Origin: Moritella sp. Urea-trap-13
GTDB taxonomy: Bacteria > Pseudomonadota > Gammaproteobacteria > Enterobacterales > Moritellaceae
Length of the DNA: 64,000 nt
Reading direction: 5' to 3'
NCBI RefSeq assembly: GCF_002836355.1
Contig: NZ_PJCA01000027.1
Span: forward strand, 372,281 to 436,280
Shown: piece by piece, positions 8,626-16,727 of the stretch
Position numbering within the stretch: position 1 is the stretch's first letter
Layout: each line of letters starts with the position of its first letter
Notes under the pieces: generated by a model
What the model was told of the DNA's origin: nothing
What the model saw: only the letters and a program-made list of their open reading frames with translations
The model's database searches: none
Position numbers and translations under genes: made by a program

Positions 8626-9459
8626 ATGCAAAAAAATCAACATCGACTAAATCGTAAAACAGCATTAACGGTGGCTGTTATCACGACTTTATTAATCAGT
8701 TTAGGTGGCTGTGCAACGACTGATCAGCAAACCGCTAAGGCAGGTCAAGCCGCTACCCTTCAACAACAGACATTGACTGCAAACGTATTCTATTTACAGC
8801 GTATAGCCCTGCCACCTGGCGCGCAAGTTAGCTTAGTTTTAGAAGATGTTTCTAAAATGGATGCACCAGCAGAGGTGATTGCTAAACAAACCATTACGGC
8901 AGCGGGTAGCCCACCATATCAACTGGATTTAAGTTATAACGCTGCAGACATTAAACCGCAGCATCGTTATGCCTTACGTGCGCAGATCACCCTCGATGGT
9001 CAGTTATTGTTTACCAATACCGAGCAAGTCGATGCGTTTGCGGATCAGGGATTAAAAGCAACTGAAATTTTAGTGTCACAAGTACGCACCGCAGTAAAGG
9101 ATGACGGACTAGCGAGTTTGGTTGATACGCAGTGGCATCTATCGATGTTAGGTACGCAAGCGATCACTGCGGATGTGACACAGCAACAGCCTTACCTTGT
9201 ATTTACTCAAGATGATAACAAGGTGATAGGTTTTGCTGGCTGTAATCGTTTTAATGGTCGTTATGATGTACTAACGAGTAACGTTAACCTGACACAATTA
9301 TTAACCACAAAGAAAATGTGCTTTCAACAAATGAATTTGGAAACACAGTTTTTAACCGCATTATCAGCAACTGATAATTATAAAGTGATTGATAATATCT
9401 TAACTTTATACAGTAATGTCGGTATTGCTTTAGGGCAATTCACGGCTCAAGAAAAGTAA
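8626..9459 (+). CDS. Lipoprotein with YbaY domain and META (HslJ-like) domain
   Basis: A 277-residue lipoprotein with signal peptide and lipobox LGGC. Residues about 48-150 are a YbaY/YscW-type beta domain (VFYLQRIALPPGAQVSLVLEDVS, PPYQLDLSYN, YALRAQITLDGQLLFTN). Residues about 165-275 are a META domain with the family motifs LVDTQWHLSML, VIGFAGCNRFNGRYD and KKMCFQQMNLETQFL. META proteins such as HslJ are envelope proteins of unclear biochemistry, linked in E. coli to heat and novobiocin tolerance. The YbaY half is clearly related to the C-terminus of the amidohydrolase encoded upstream, so the two genes look like a set that has shared a domain. AAAGG lies 11 bases before the ATG. Confidence 0.82.
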   Translation: MQKNQHRLNRKTALTVAVITTLLISLGGCATTDQQTAKAGQAATLQQQTLTANVFYLQRIALPPGAQVSLVLEDVSKMDAPAEVIAKQTITAAGSPPYQLDLSYNAADIKPQHRYALRAQITLDGQLLFTNTEQVDAFADQGLKATEILVSQVRTAVKDDGLASLVDTQWHLSMLGTQAITADVTQQQPYLVFTQDDNKVIGFAGCNRFNGRYDVLTSNVNLTQLLTTKKMCFQQMNLETQFLTALSATDNYKVIDNILTLYSNVGIALGQFTAQEK

Positions 9460-9490
9460 TAAATACGACATTGAAATAATTCGTATTTAT
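9459..9490 (+). other. Intergenic hairpin
   Basis: Perfect 10-bp inverted repeat ATAAATACGA / TCGTATTTAT with a 12-base loop starts at the stop codon of the YbaY-META gene. It lacks a T run, so it may stabilise the upstream message rather than terminate it. Confidence 0.45.
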
Positions 9491-9537
9491 GAAAGTAGTA
9501 TTTATTAAAATAGTATAAATAGCGAATGGAAAGTAAC

Positions 9538-10077
9538 ATGAAAATGAAAAAATTGATTTGTGCAACGGTTATCGCAGCATCAGTATCTGGGTTAACGGGT
9601 TGTATTGGTCAAATGGGTCTGACGAAGTTAGCAGTGGGCGTAAATTTAAAAGCCGTTGATAACCGTTATGGCCGTGCAGGGATCTACATGCTGGCTGCAC
9701 CTATCTATGGTGTTACGTCATTAGTCGATTTGGTAGTGCTTAACAGCATTGAGTTCTGGACTGGTACTAATCCTATCACCAAAAAAGGCCCAGCTGTTGC
9801 TGATACCCCAGTTGAAGCATGGATGAAAGTGAATGGTAGTATCGACTCTTCATTACGCAGTGCACCATTGACAAATCTACAAGTGTCGGTGCAATCAACT
9901 TCGATGGAAGTACTTGATGATGACAGCCTACAAATGCACGTTACTTACGTAGACGGTAGTCAACAATCAATTACGGGTAAACGTTTAGCCAATAATGATG
10001 TTGCGTTTTACAACCAAGGCCGTTTAGTTGCTGTTGCCAATAACCAACAACTGCTTGACCACGTAGCAAGTCTATAA
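9538..10077 (+). CDS. DUF3332 family lipoprotein
   Basis: A 179-residue lipoprotein (lipobox LTGC, Cys22) of the DUF3332 family, recognised by the stretch NRYGRAGIYMLAAPIYGVTS followed by LVDLVVLNSIEFWTGTNP and a charged C-terminal beta region. DUF3332 proteins are found in marine gammaproteobacteria and have no known function. The ATG at 9538 is preferred over one at 9526 because GGAAAG lies just before it and the signal peptide begins with MKMKKL. It follows two envelope genes on the same strand and is closed by a strong terminator. Confidence 0.85.
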   Translation: MKMKKLICATVIAASVSGLTGCIGQMGLTKLAVGVNLKAVDNRYGRAGIYMLAAPIYGVTSLVDLVVLNSIEFWTGTNPITKKGPAVADTPVEAWMKVNGSIDSSLRSAPLTNLQVSVQSTSMEVLDDDSLQMHVTYVDGSQQSITGKRLANNDVAFYNQGRLVAVANNQQLLDHVASL

Positions 10078-10097
10078 ATTTTCGTTGTAATTATATA

Positions 10098-10132
10098 AGC
10101 CCGATCATGCCAGTCATGATCGGGCTTTTTAT
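10098..10132 (+). terminator. Intrinsic terminator after the DUF3332 gene
   Basis: Stem AGCCCGATCATG / CATGATCGGGCT with a 5-base loop followed by TTTTTATT. Confidence 0.93.
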
Positions 10133-10161
10133 TATCTATGATAATAAAACCAAACATATAA

Positions 10162-10234
10162 ATTGCGCGCAATCTAGTTGTAATTACCTGCCATCAAGAC
10201 TATAGTAAGCACAATTGAGTTGCGCGCAATCTAA
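10162..10234 (+). promoter_or_regulatory. ohr promoter bracketed by two ATTGCGCGCAAT palindromes
   Basis: A sigma-70 promoter is visible: TTGTAA at 10178-10183, a 17-base spacer and TATAGT at 10201-10206. The palindrome ATTGCGCGCAAT (10162-10173) abuts the -35, and TTGCGCGCAA (10220-10229) lies just after the expected start; both are followed by TCTA. The centres are 57 bases apart. Paired sites across a promoter suggest a repressor. A MarR-type OhrR is the usual regulator of ohr, but the identity of the binder is inference, since no regulator gene is adjacent. Confidence 0.75.
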
Positions 10235-10269
10235 ATGGGCGTTATTTTAGATCTTACTTATAGGAATGA

Positions 10270-10692
10270 ATGATGACAACACTATATACAACAACTGCAA
10301 CAGCATCAGCCGGTCGCAACGGCCAAGTAGCAACAGATGATGGTATGTTATCGTTAGCATTAAGCTATCCAAAAGAAATGGGTGGTACGGGTGGTGCAAC
10401 AAACCCTGAACAGTTATTTGCTGCGGGCTACTCGGCTTGTTTTTCGAATGCTATTTTACATGTAGCACGCGAAATGAAAATCAACATTACGGCTGCGCCG
10501 GTATCTGCTGAAGTAGGCATTGGTCCTAACGCCACGGGCGGCTTTGCATTAACGGTTAGCCTTGCTATTGAATTAGCCTTGCCACAAGCGGATGCTGAAA
10601 AATTAGTTGCAACTGCACATCAAGTTTGTCCTTATTCAAATGCGGTACGCGGTAATATCGATGTGCAACTTAGCGTAAAGGGTCAAGCATAA
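10270..10692 (+). CDS. ohr: Organic hydroperoxide resistance protein (Ohr/OsmC family)
   Basis: A 140-residue cytoplasmic thiol peroxidase that reduces organic and fatty-acid hydroperoxides using lipoylated protein partners. The two redox cysteines are present: Cys57 in GYSACFSNAI and Cys120 in HQVCPYSNAVRGN, and the N-terminal TTATASAGRNGQV is typical of Ohr rather than OsmC. Two ATGs (10270 and 10273) lie behind TAGGAA; the second has better spacing. Expression is probably controlled by the palindromes around its promoter. It forms a two-gene operon with doxX, which starts 2 bases after its stop. Confidence 0.93.
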   Translation: MMTTLYTTTATASAGRNGQVATDDGMLSLALSYPKEMGGTGGATNPEQLFAAGYSACFSNAILHVAREMKINITAAPVSAEVGIGPNATGGFALTVSLAIELALPQADAEKLVATAHQVCPYSNAVRGNIDVQLSVKGQA

Positions 10693-10693
10693 G

Positions 10694-11098
10694 ATGAATA
10701 AAGTATTATTAACCGTTGGCCGTATCTTACTGGCACTGTATTTCTTAATTCCAGGCATTATGAAGTTTGTATCTTGGGATATGCACATAGGTCTAATGGA
10801 AAAACATAGCATGCCATTCGTGCCGGTATTACTTGCTGCGGCTGGTGTGTTTCAGATTGTGGCTGCGATCTTACTGATTGCTAATCGCTATACTGCGATT
10901 GTAGCGTTATTACTGGCAGGTTTGGTGCTGGTGATTAATGTTAACTTACATGACTTCTGGAATTTAGCGGGTCTTGAAGGCGCGCATGAAATGCAAAACT
11001 TCATTAAAAACTTAGGTATTCTTGCTGGATTATTGGTGTTATCAGGGCATTCTTGGTCATCGCTTAAGATGACGAACACTGATATTACTGAAAAGTAA
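10694..11098 (+). CDS. DoxX family membrane protein
   Basis: A 134-residue protein with four hydrophobic segments and the DoxX signature GRILLALYFLIPGIMKF near the N-terminus, then an AAAGVFQIVAAILL helix. DoxX-like proteins are small inner-membrane proteins; in mycobacteria a DoxX protein joins a superoxide dismutase and a thiosulfate sulfurtransferase in an oxidoreductase complex. Its tight coupling to ohr (2-base gap, ribosome site AAGG inside ohr) suggests a role in membrane redox or peroxide defence, which is inference from position. The short C-terminal tail is polar. Confidence 0.85.
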   Translation: MNKVLLTVGRILLALYFLIPGIMKFVSWDMHIGLMEKHSMPFVPVLLAAAGVFQIVAAILLIANRYTAIVALLLAGLVLVINVNLHDFWNLAGLEGAHEMQNFIKNLGILAGLLVLSGHSWSSLKMTNTDITEK

Positions 11099-11162
11099 CG
11101 CCATCATGTTTTGATTTTTCGCTTTGTTGGGCGATTACAGTTCTGCTATTTATTATATTGAA

Positions 11163-11199
11163 AGCACTAACACTGAAATGCAGCGTTGGTGCTTTTTTA
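11163..11199 (+). terminator. Terminator of ohr-doxX
   Basis: Arms AGCACTAACACTG and CAGCGTTGGTGCT pair with one G-T and one A-C mismatch, followed by six T. Confidence 0.8.
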
Positions 11200-11628
11200 T
11201 GAGCGTTTTGCTATTGGTGTTATTCGACATCCTGCTGCACATATACCTATTATTACCACCTCACTAATACTGTTTTATAAACAGTACAAATCTATAAACA
11301 CTTCATGTCTATAAGTCGCTACACCCTTAGCTAAATATTGCACTAACTACACCATTAGTTGTTTGCTTTTTAGGCTAGTTTACGGCTCGTCTAGAAAATA
11401 TCATTTGCCTTTAATAATGCTATTTAGATCTGCCTCATATTGAATAGATAGGGAGTAATCGCAATTTTACTAAACAAACCATAGCTAAAGAGGTTTATCG
11501 TTATCAAATCGATAAGTGATTGATAATAATGTTAAGTAACGGTCATTATTCGATATATAAAGCTGTAATTAAAGGTGGATCACAAATATTGAACCTAATT
11601 CAAGCGTGGTTGTTTTTAGCTGTTTTTA
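11200..11628. other. Gene-free stretch between ohr-doxX and the FNR box
   Basis: About 430 AT-rich bases with no convincing reading frame, RNA gene or strong hairpin on either strand. Confidence 0.6.
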
Positions 11629-11670
11629 TTGATTTAAATCAAATGTCTAAATAACAACTCGTTCAGAATA
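11629..11670 (+). promoter_or_regulatory. Consensus FNR box with class II promoter spacing
   Basis: TTGATTTAAATCAA at 11629-11642 matches the FNR consensus TTGAT-N4-ATCAA at all ten fixed positions. A -10-like CAGAAT at 11664-11669 puts the start near 11676-11677, so the box is centred about 41 bases upstream, the position of a class II FNR activation site. The downstream genes are the M20 peptidase and frdABCD; fumarate reductase is a classic FNR target. Confidence 0.7.
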
Positions 11671-11696
11671 CCTCTTAGTGGTTACCCTTTGTGAGG

Positions 11697-11861
11697 GGCA
11701 TGATTACATCGTTAACAGGCGATTCTTTCCTTTTTTGGTTTATCTGCTGACGCCGCGGCGATATTAATTGGCACATGGATGTCGATGAGCAGCCCATCAT
11801 GATCGCGATTTCAATAGTTAACGCCTTTGGTGCGATGCTAGTCATGAATATTATCCTTTAA
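11697..11861 (+). pseudogene. Possible decayed membrane-protein 3' end
   Basis: Three short open stretches in different frames read as hydrophobic peptides that join end to end: MITSLTGDSFLFWFI, then ADAAAILIGTWMSMSSP, then PIMIAISIVNAFGAMLVM ending at TAA 11859-11861. The pattern is that of the last transmembrane segments of a transporter broken by two frameshifts. I cannot name the family. It sits between the FNR promoter and the M20 gene. Chance hydrophobicity in AT-rich DNA is a real alternative. Confidence 0.25.
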
Positions 11862-11871
11862 GAGGTATATA

Positions 11872-13014
11872 ATGAATTTGTCTTTAAATGATTATTTAGA
11901 AGAATTACGACCGCTTATTAATGTTGATTGTGGTACTTACACTGTTGCAGGTATTGACTTTATTGCCAATGAAATGGCAATGAAATATGAATCCATGAAC
12001 GGCTGGTCAGTTAAACGAGTGGATTGTGGTAAAGCTGGCGTTGGCTTAGAAATTCGTAATAAACCTGACGCTGAGCATATTGATGTGCTGATGCTTGGGC
12101 ACATGGATACCGTTTTTTCTATTGGCACCGCAGCTGCGCGTCCGATGACAACGGATGCTGAAAAAGCTTACGGTCCTGGTGTTTCAGATATGAAGTCAGG
12201 TTTACTTAATGTGGTCTACGCCCTGCGCAATATTGAACAATCTGTGCTGAATGAATTGTCGATCTGCGTGTGTATGAACCCTGACGAGGAAACTGGCTCG
12301 TTATATTCAGTGGATTGGATCCAAGATACTGCTAAGCAGGCGAAGAATGTACTGGTTGCTGAGGCTGCACGTGCTGACGGTGGTTTGGTTAAAGCACGTA
12401 AAGGGATGGCGCGTTATAAAATGATCTTCAAGGGTAAAGCGGCGCATGCTGGCAATGAACCCGAGAAGGGTCGTAGTGCTATCACAGAAATGGCCAACTG
12501 GATCTTAGCAATTAATGCGATGACTAATTTTGAATCTGGCACAACGTTAAATGTCGGTGTAGTTGCTGGTGGTGCAGGTGCGAATATTGTGCCTGATTTA
12601 GCAACGGCTATCGCCGATGTGCGTTTTTGGGATAACAGCGAATACGACCAAGTTGATACGGCTTTAAATGGCATGACTCAAGCGCCTTTCATTGACGGTG
12701 TCTCGATTGAGTTAGAGCGTGAAGCGTATAAACCATCAATGGTGCCAACAGAGCAAACTAAAGCATTGATGACGCTGGTTGAGGAATCAGCACAAGAATT
12801 AGCGATTAAGATTAACTGGAAAGAAGCTGGAGGAGGTTCGGATGCCAATAATACTGCAACTCTTGGTGTACCTACTCTCGATGGTTTCGGGCCAATCGGT
12901 GCTGGTTTCCATAGCGCGGATGAGTATTTGTTACTTGAGTCAATTGCACCGCGTATTAAATTATTAATGCGGGTATTAACCAAATTAGCTGAAAATAAAC
13001 AACAAAAAAAATAA
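11872..13014 (+). CDS. M20 family metallopeptidase (glutamate carboxypeptidase-like)
   Basis: A 380-residue co-catalytic zinc exopeptidase or deacylase. The metal ligands and catalytic acids are clear: His77 in LGHMDTVF (with Asp79), Asp106 in PGVSDMKSG, Glu139-Glu140 in NPDEETGS, and the late His of FHSADEY. The dimerisation-domain motif GKAAHAGNEPEKGRSA is also present. It is closest in feel to carboxypeptidase G2-like enzymes, which release C-terminal glutamate, but substrate specificity cannot be read from sequence. The start has AAGAGGT six bases upstream. It lies behind the FNR box and 119 bases before frdA, with an inverted repeat (CGACTTAA/TTAAGTCG, 13033-13067) between them. No signal peptide, so it is cytoplasmic. 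Confidence 0.88.
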   Translation: MNLSLNDYLEELRPLINVDCGTYTVAGIDFIANEMAMKYESMNGWSVKRVDCGKAGVGLEIRNKPDAEHIDVLMLGHMDTVFSIGTAAARPMTTDAEKAYGPGVSDMKSGLLNVVYALRNIEQSVLNELSICVCMNPDEETGSLYSVDWIQDTAKQAKNVLVAEAARADGGLVKARKGMARYKMIFKGKAAHAGNEPEKGRSAITEMANWILAINAMTNFESGTTLNVGVVAGGAGANIVPDLATAIADVRFWDNSEYDQVDTALNGMTQAPFIDGVSIELEREAYKPSMVPTEQTKALMTLVEESAQELAIKINWKEAGGGSDANNTATLGVPTLDGFGPIGAGFHSADEYLLLESIAPRIKLLMRVLTKLAENKQQKK

Positions 13015-13133
13015 CAATAACAATATAACGTGCGACTTAATCAGGCTTGTAAATAGGTGTTAAGTCGATGCGTTATTCGCAATTAGAGTGACCTTGATAA
13101 ACCAAGGTTCATAAACTTTTGATGTGGGTGAAA

Positions 13134-14921
13134 ATGCATAAATTTACAATTATTAAAACCGATGTTGCCATTATTGGTGCTGGGGGCTCTGGATTACGAG
13201 CTGCGATAGAAATAGCGGAAAATAACCCTGAACTTGATATCGCGCTTATTTCCAAAGTCTATCCAATGCGTAGTCATACCGTTGCAGCCGAAGGTGGTGC
13301 AGCTGGTGTAGCACAGGACCATGACTCTTTAGATAATCATTTTAATGATACGGTTTCGGGTGGTGACTGGTTGTGTGACCAGGATGTCGTGGAATACTTC
13401 GTCGAAAACGCGGCGAAACAGCTTACTCAATTAGAACATTGGGGCTGTCCGTGGAGCCGTAAACCCGACGGTTCGATAAACGTGCGTGCATTTGGCGGCA
13501 TGAAAATCGAACGTACTTGGTTTGCAGCAGATAAGAGTGGCTTTCATATTCTCCATACTCTGTTTCAGACGTCTGTCCAGCATCCTAAAATCACCCGCTT
13601 CGATGAACATTTTTGTTTAGATTTAATTGTTGAAGATGGCAAGATCCAAGGTGTCGTGATCCTTGATATCGCCGAAGGTGAAGTCAAACTTATCCAAGCT
13701 AAGTCAGTGATTATGGCTACCGGTGGTGCAGGACGTGTGTATAGCTACAATACCAACGGCGGTATTGTGACGGGTGATGGTATGTCATTGGCTTATCGCC
13801 ATGGTATCGCACTGCGCGATATGGAATTTGTGCAATACCATCCAACAGGCTTACCTGGCAGCGGTATTTTAATGACCGAAGGTTGCCGTGGTGAAGGCGG
13901 GATTTTAGTTAATAAAGACGGTTATCGTTATCTGCAAGATTATGGTTTAGGACCTGAAGTGCCAGTTGGCCAAACCAAGAATAAATACATGGAACTCGGT
14001 CCACGCGACAAACTGAGTCAATGTTTCTGGCAAGAGCAACAAAAAGGCCGCGTTGTTGAAGGCGAACGTGGTGATTATGTCTATCTAGACCTACGTCATT
14101 TAGGCGAAGAGAAAATCAATGAACGCTTGCCTTTCATTCGTGAACTAGCAAAAGCGTATGTTGGTGTGGATCCAGTTCATGAACCAATTCCAGTACGTCC
14201 TACGGTGCATTACACCATGGGTGGTATTGCTACTAATGCTAAAACAGCCACCTCTCTGGCTGGTTTATATGCCATTGGTGAATGTGCGTCGGTCGGTTTA
14301 CATGGCGCGAACCGTTTAGGTTCTAATTCTTTGACAGAGCTGGCTGTATTTGGCCAACTTGCAGGTCAAGAAGCCGCTAAATATGCTAAAAATAATCAAC
14401 ATCAAGATATCGCGCCACTGAAACTACAAGCGGAAGCGGTGATTAAACGCATGAATGATTTACTGCACAGTGATGGTAGCGAAAAGTCAGCTGTTATCCG
14501 CCAAGAGATGGGCGATTGTATGGAAGAGGGCGTTGGTATTTACCGTACCGAAGAATCGATGCAAAAGACCATTGATAAATTAGCTGAGCTAAAGCAGCGT
14601 TATAAAAACGTCAAGGTCGAAGACAAATCTAGCGTGTTCAATACTGATTTCTTATACACCATTGAGCTGGGTTATCTACTCGATACTGCGGAAGCGATGG
14701 CGCACAGTGCGATTTTACGTCAAGAATCTCGTGGTTCACATCAACGTATTGATGGCTTTGAAGCGCGTGACGATGACAAATTCTTAAAACATTCAATGGC
14801 TTACTATCAAGCTGATAAAGCTCCAAAAATTGATTATAGCGAAGTGAAAATCACCAAGAGCCAACCTGCAGTCCGTGCCTATGGTGCTGCTGGTGAGAAA
14901 TTAGCGCAGGAGGCAAAATAA
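13134..14921 (+). CDS. frdA: Fumarate reductase flavoprotein subunit
   Basis: A 595-residue catalytic subunit of quinol:fumarate reductase. The FAD dinucleotide-binding motif [10 protein letters not shown] lies near residue 15. His48 in [11 protein letters not shown] is the residue that carries covalent FAD in the family. The substrate and catalytic region includes [12 protein letters not shown] and [11 protein letters not shown], and [17 protein letters not shown] is typical. It reduces fumarate in the cytoplasm with electrons from FrdB and menaquinol. The ATG at 13134 ([10 protein letters not shown]) is preferred: GGGTGA precedes it and the N-terminus then matches FrdA; a TTG at 13119 and ATG at 13122 are in frame. 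Its stop overlaps the frdB start (TAATG). Confidence 0.96.
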   Translation: MHKFTIIKTDVAIIGAGGSGLRAAIEIAENNPELDIALISKVYPMRSHTVAAEGGAAGVAQDHDSLDNHFNDTVSGGDWLCDQDVVEYFVENAAKQLTQLEHWGCPWSRKPDGSINVRAFGGMKIERTWFAADKSGFHILHTLFQTSVQHPKITRFDEHFCLDLIVEDGKIQGVVILDIAEGEVKLIQAKSVIMATGGAGRVYSYNTNGGIVTGDGMSLAYRHGIALRDMEFVQYHPTGLPGSGILMTEGCRGEGGILVNKDGYRYLQDYGLGPEVPVGQTKNKYMELGPRDKLSQCFWQEQQKGRVVEGERGDYVYLDLRHLGEEKINERLPFIRELAKAYVGVDPVHEPIPVRPTVHYTMGGIATNAKTATSLAGLYAIGECASVGLHGANRLGSNSLTELAVFGQLAGQEAAKYAKNNQHQDIAPLKLQAEAVIKRMNDLLHSDGSEKSAVIRQEMGDCMEEGVGIYRTEESMQKTIDKLAELKQRYKNVKVEDKSSVFNTDFLYTIELGYLLDTAEAMAHSAILRQESRGSHQRIDGFEARDDDKFLKHSMAYYQADKAPKIDYSEVKITKSQPAVRAYGAAGEKLAQEAK

Positions 14922-15676
14922 TGACTCAGCCAAGTATGAAAATTGATATTCAGCGTTACCGTCCTGAAATGGATGAAAAACCGTTTATGCAAACGTTTGA
15001 AGTGCCTTACAAAGCCGATATGTCAGTGTTAGAAGCGCTGCAATATATTAAAGATCATCTTGATAGCACAATTAGTTTCCGCTGGTCTTGCCGTATGGCG
15101 ATTTGCGGCAGTTGTGGTTTGATGGTTGATGGTGTTCCGAAACTGGGTTGCAAAGCGTTCTTACGTGATTATTATCCTAAGACACTCACTTTAGAACCCT
15201 TGGCTAACTTTCCGATTGAACGTGACTTAGTCGCCGTGATGGATGATTTCATTAAGAAACTGGAAGAGATAAAGCCTTATATTATCCCTGAAAAAACCGC
15301 ATCAAACGAAAAGAAATGCTTATCTGACGGTGCTTATAAACAAACACCAGAGCAAATGGAGAAATATAAAAAGTACTCCATGTGTATCAACTGTGGCCTA
15401 TGTTATTCAGCGTGTCCGCAGTATGCGTTAGACAAGAAATTTACCGGTCCAGCAGCACTTGCATTGCTTGCGCGTTATAACCGTGACAGTCGTGATGCTG
15501 GCAAAGGAGAACGCATGAAAATTGTTAATCAAGAAGAAGGTGTTTGGGGCTGTACTTTTGTTGGTTACTGTTCAGTTGTTTGTCCAAAAGGGGTTGATCC
15601 TGCCGGTGCAATTCAGCTGTTGAAAGTTGAGAGCAGTAAAGACTATCTAATTGGCATGTTTAAACCTGAACAGTAA
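14921..15676 (+). CDS. frdB: Fumarate reductase iron-sulfur subunit
   Basis: A 251-residue electron-transfer subunit. The N-terminal plant-type ferredoxin domain has the [2Fe-2S] cysteines in [11 protein letters not shown] plus the following GC. The C-terminal domain has [14 protein letters not shown] and [13 protein letters not shown] for the [4Fe-4S] and [3Fe-4S] clusters. Length and motif order match FrdB. It overlaps frdA by one base and precedes frdC by 37 bases, so the four frd genes form one operon. Confidence 0.96.
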   Translation: MTQPSMKIDIQRYRPEMDEKPFMQTFEVPYKADMSVLEALQYIKDHLDSTISFRWSCRMAICGSCGLMVDGVPKLGCKAFLRDYYPKTLTLEPLANFPIERDLVAVMDDFIKKLEEIKPYIIPEKTASNEKKCLSDGAYKQTPEQMEKYKKYSMCINCGLCYSACPQYALDKKFTGPAALALLARYNRDSRDAGKGERMKIVNQEEGVWGCTFVGYCSVVCPKGVDPAGAIQLLKVESSKDYLIGMFKPEQ

Positions 15677-15713
15677 GTAGTACATCTTGATCAGTACATA
15701 AAGAGGAACAGCA

Positions 15714-16103
15714 ATGAGTAAACGTAAACCTTATATACAAGAGCTACCTACTGACTGGTGGATGAAGCAACTTTTTTATACGAAATACATGATCCGCGAA
15801 GGCAGTAGTGTATTCATTACTATTTATAGTTTAATACTGGCGTGGGGGGTATTGCGATTAAGCCAAGGTGAAGTCGCTTTTAATGCCTGGATGACGTCAT
15901 TACAAAGCCCTGTGGCGATTATTGTGCATCTTATGGCATTAGCACTGGCGCTGTATCATACAATAACCTGGTTTTCTTTAGCGCCTAAAGCGGTTGATTT
16001 ATGGATTAAAGGCAAACCTCTTGATGACAAGTTCATTGTCTCTGGACATTACGCGGCCTTTATTGCTGCGACTGTTTTTTGTCTATTCGTTATCATGGTG
16101 TAA
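15714..16103 (+). CDS. frdC: Fumarate reductase membrane anchor subunit C
   Basis: A 129-residue hydrophobic subunit with three transmembrane helices and the FrdC-type N-terminus RKPYIQELPTDWW...FYTKYMIREGSSVF. With FrdD it anchors FrdAB to the inner membrane and provides the menaquinol site. The type with separate heme-free C and D subunits is that of enterobacterial and Vibrio fumarate reductases. AGAGGAAC precedes the ATG. Confidence 0.94.
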   Translation: MSKRKPYIQELPTDWWMKQLFYTKYMIREGSSVFITIYSLILAWGVLRLSQGEVAFNAWMTSLQSPVAIIVHLMALALALYHTITWFSLAPKAVDLWIKGKPLDDKFIVSGHYAAFIAATVFCLFVIMV

Positions 16104-16112
16104 GGAGCTAAT

Positions 16113-16490
16113 ATGTCTGAGATGAACAAGAAAACCTACGTACGATCGCATGAACCGATATTTTGGGGATTGTTTGGTGCTGGTGGCATGTTAACTGCGT
16201 TTTTAACGCCGGTGATGATTTTAATTACTGGGCTGTTAATTCCGTTAGGGATCATAGATCAAGGCAACTTTAATTATCAAACCCTGCATGGTTTTGCGAC
16301 CACTTGGTATGGCGCCGGTATTATATTGGTGTTAATTGCGTTGCCGCTATGGCACACCTTACACCGTATCTTCCATGCATTACATGATTTAGGTATTAAG
16401 CGTGGTCGAGATTGGCAGCAAGTACTGAGTTATGGCTTTGCATTTGCGGTGACTGTGTTTGTATTTACCTTGTTACTACAAATGGCTTAA
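16113..16490 (+). CDS. frdD: Fumarate reductase membrane anchor subunit D
   Basis: A 125-residue protein with three transmembrane helices, including the FrdD features RSHEPIFWGLFGAGGML near the N-terminus and PLWHTLHRIFHALHDLG in the middle. It pairs with FrdC as membrane anchor. AAGGAG stands before the ATG, nine bases after the frdC stop. It is the last gene of the operon and is followed by a strong terminator. Confidence 0.94.
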   Translation: MSEMNKKTYVRSHEPIFWGLFGAGGMLTAFLTPVMILITGLLIPLGIIDQGNFNYQTLHGFATTWYGAGIILVLIALPLWHTLHRIFHALHDLGIKRGRDWQQVLSYGFAFAVTVFVFTLLLQMA

Positions 16491-16519
16491 TGACTAAAAT
16501 TAAGTGCTGTAGTTGATGA

Positions 16520-16547
16520 AAGGCGTAACTTAGGTTACGCCTTTTTA
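16520..16547 (+). terminator. Terminator of frdABCD
   Basis: Stem AGGCGTAAC / GTTACGCCT with loop TTAG and a T run. Confidence 0.9.
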
Positions 16548-16682
16548 GGTATTATATTCGGTGTTATCCCTCATTTCATATAGCAGATAGCGCTGCTATA
16601 GACATGATAGTTACTTGATGTATAGTTAATGTGATCAAGGTGTTATTTAAATACCGTTGATTCTGTGTTTACAGGGATGAGA

Positions 16683-16708
16683 TATCAGCGTACTGGATGA
16701 CGCTGATA
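16683..16708 (+). promoter_or_regulatory. Inverted repeat directly before the amt ribosome site
   Basis: Perfect 9-bp arms TATCAGCGT / ACGCTGATA with an 8-base spacer end seven bases before the GAGGGAG ribosome site of the ammonium channel gene. It could be an operator or an RNA hairpin that affects translation. I see no sigma-54 promoter in the 237-base gap 16491-16727, although amt genes often have one. Confidence 0.5.
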
Positions 16709-16727
16709 CTAAAAGAGGGAGCAAAAA

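Noticed and set aside
13085-13118. Second FNR box directly before frdA (CTTGATAAACCAAG)
   Set aside because: Only the left half fits TTGAT; the right half does not match ATCAA at the needed spacing.
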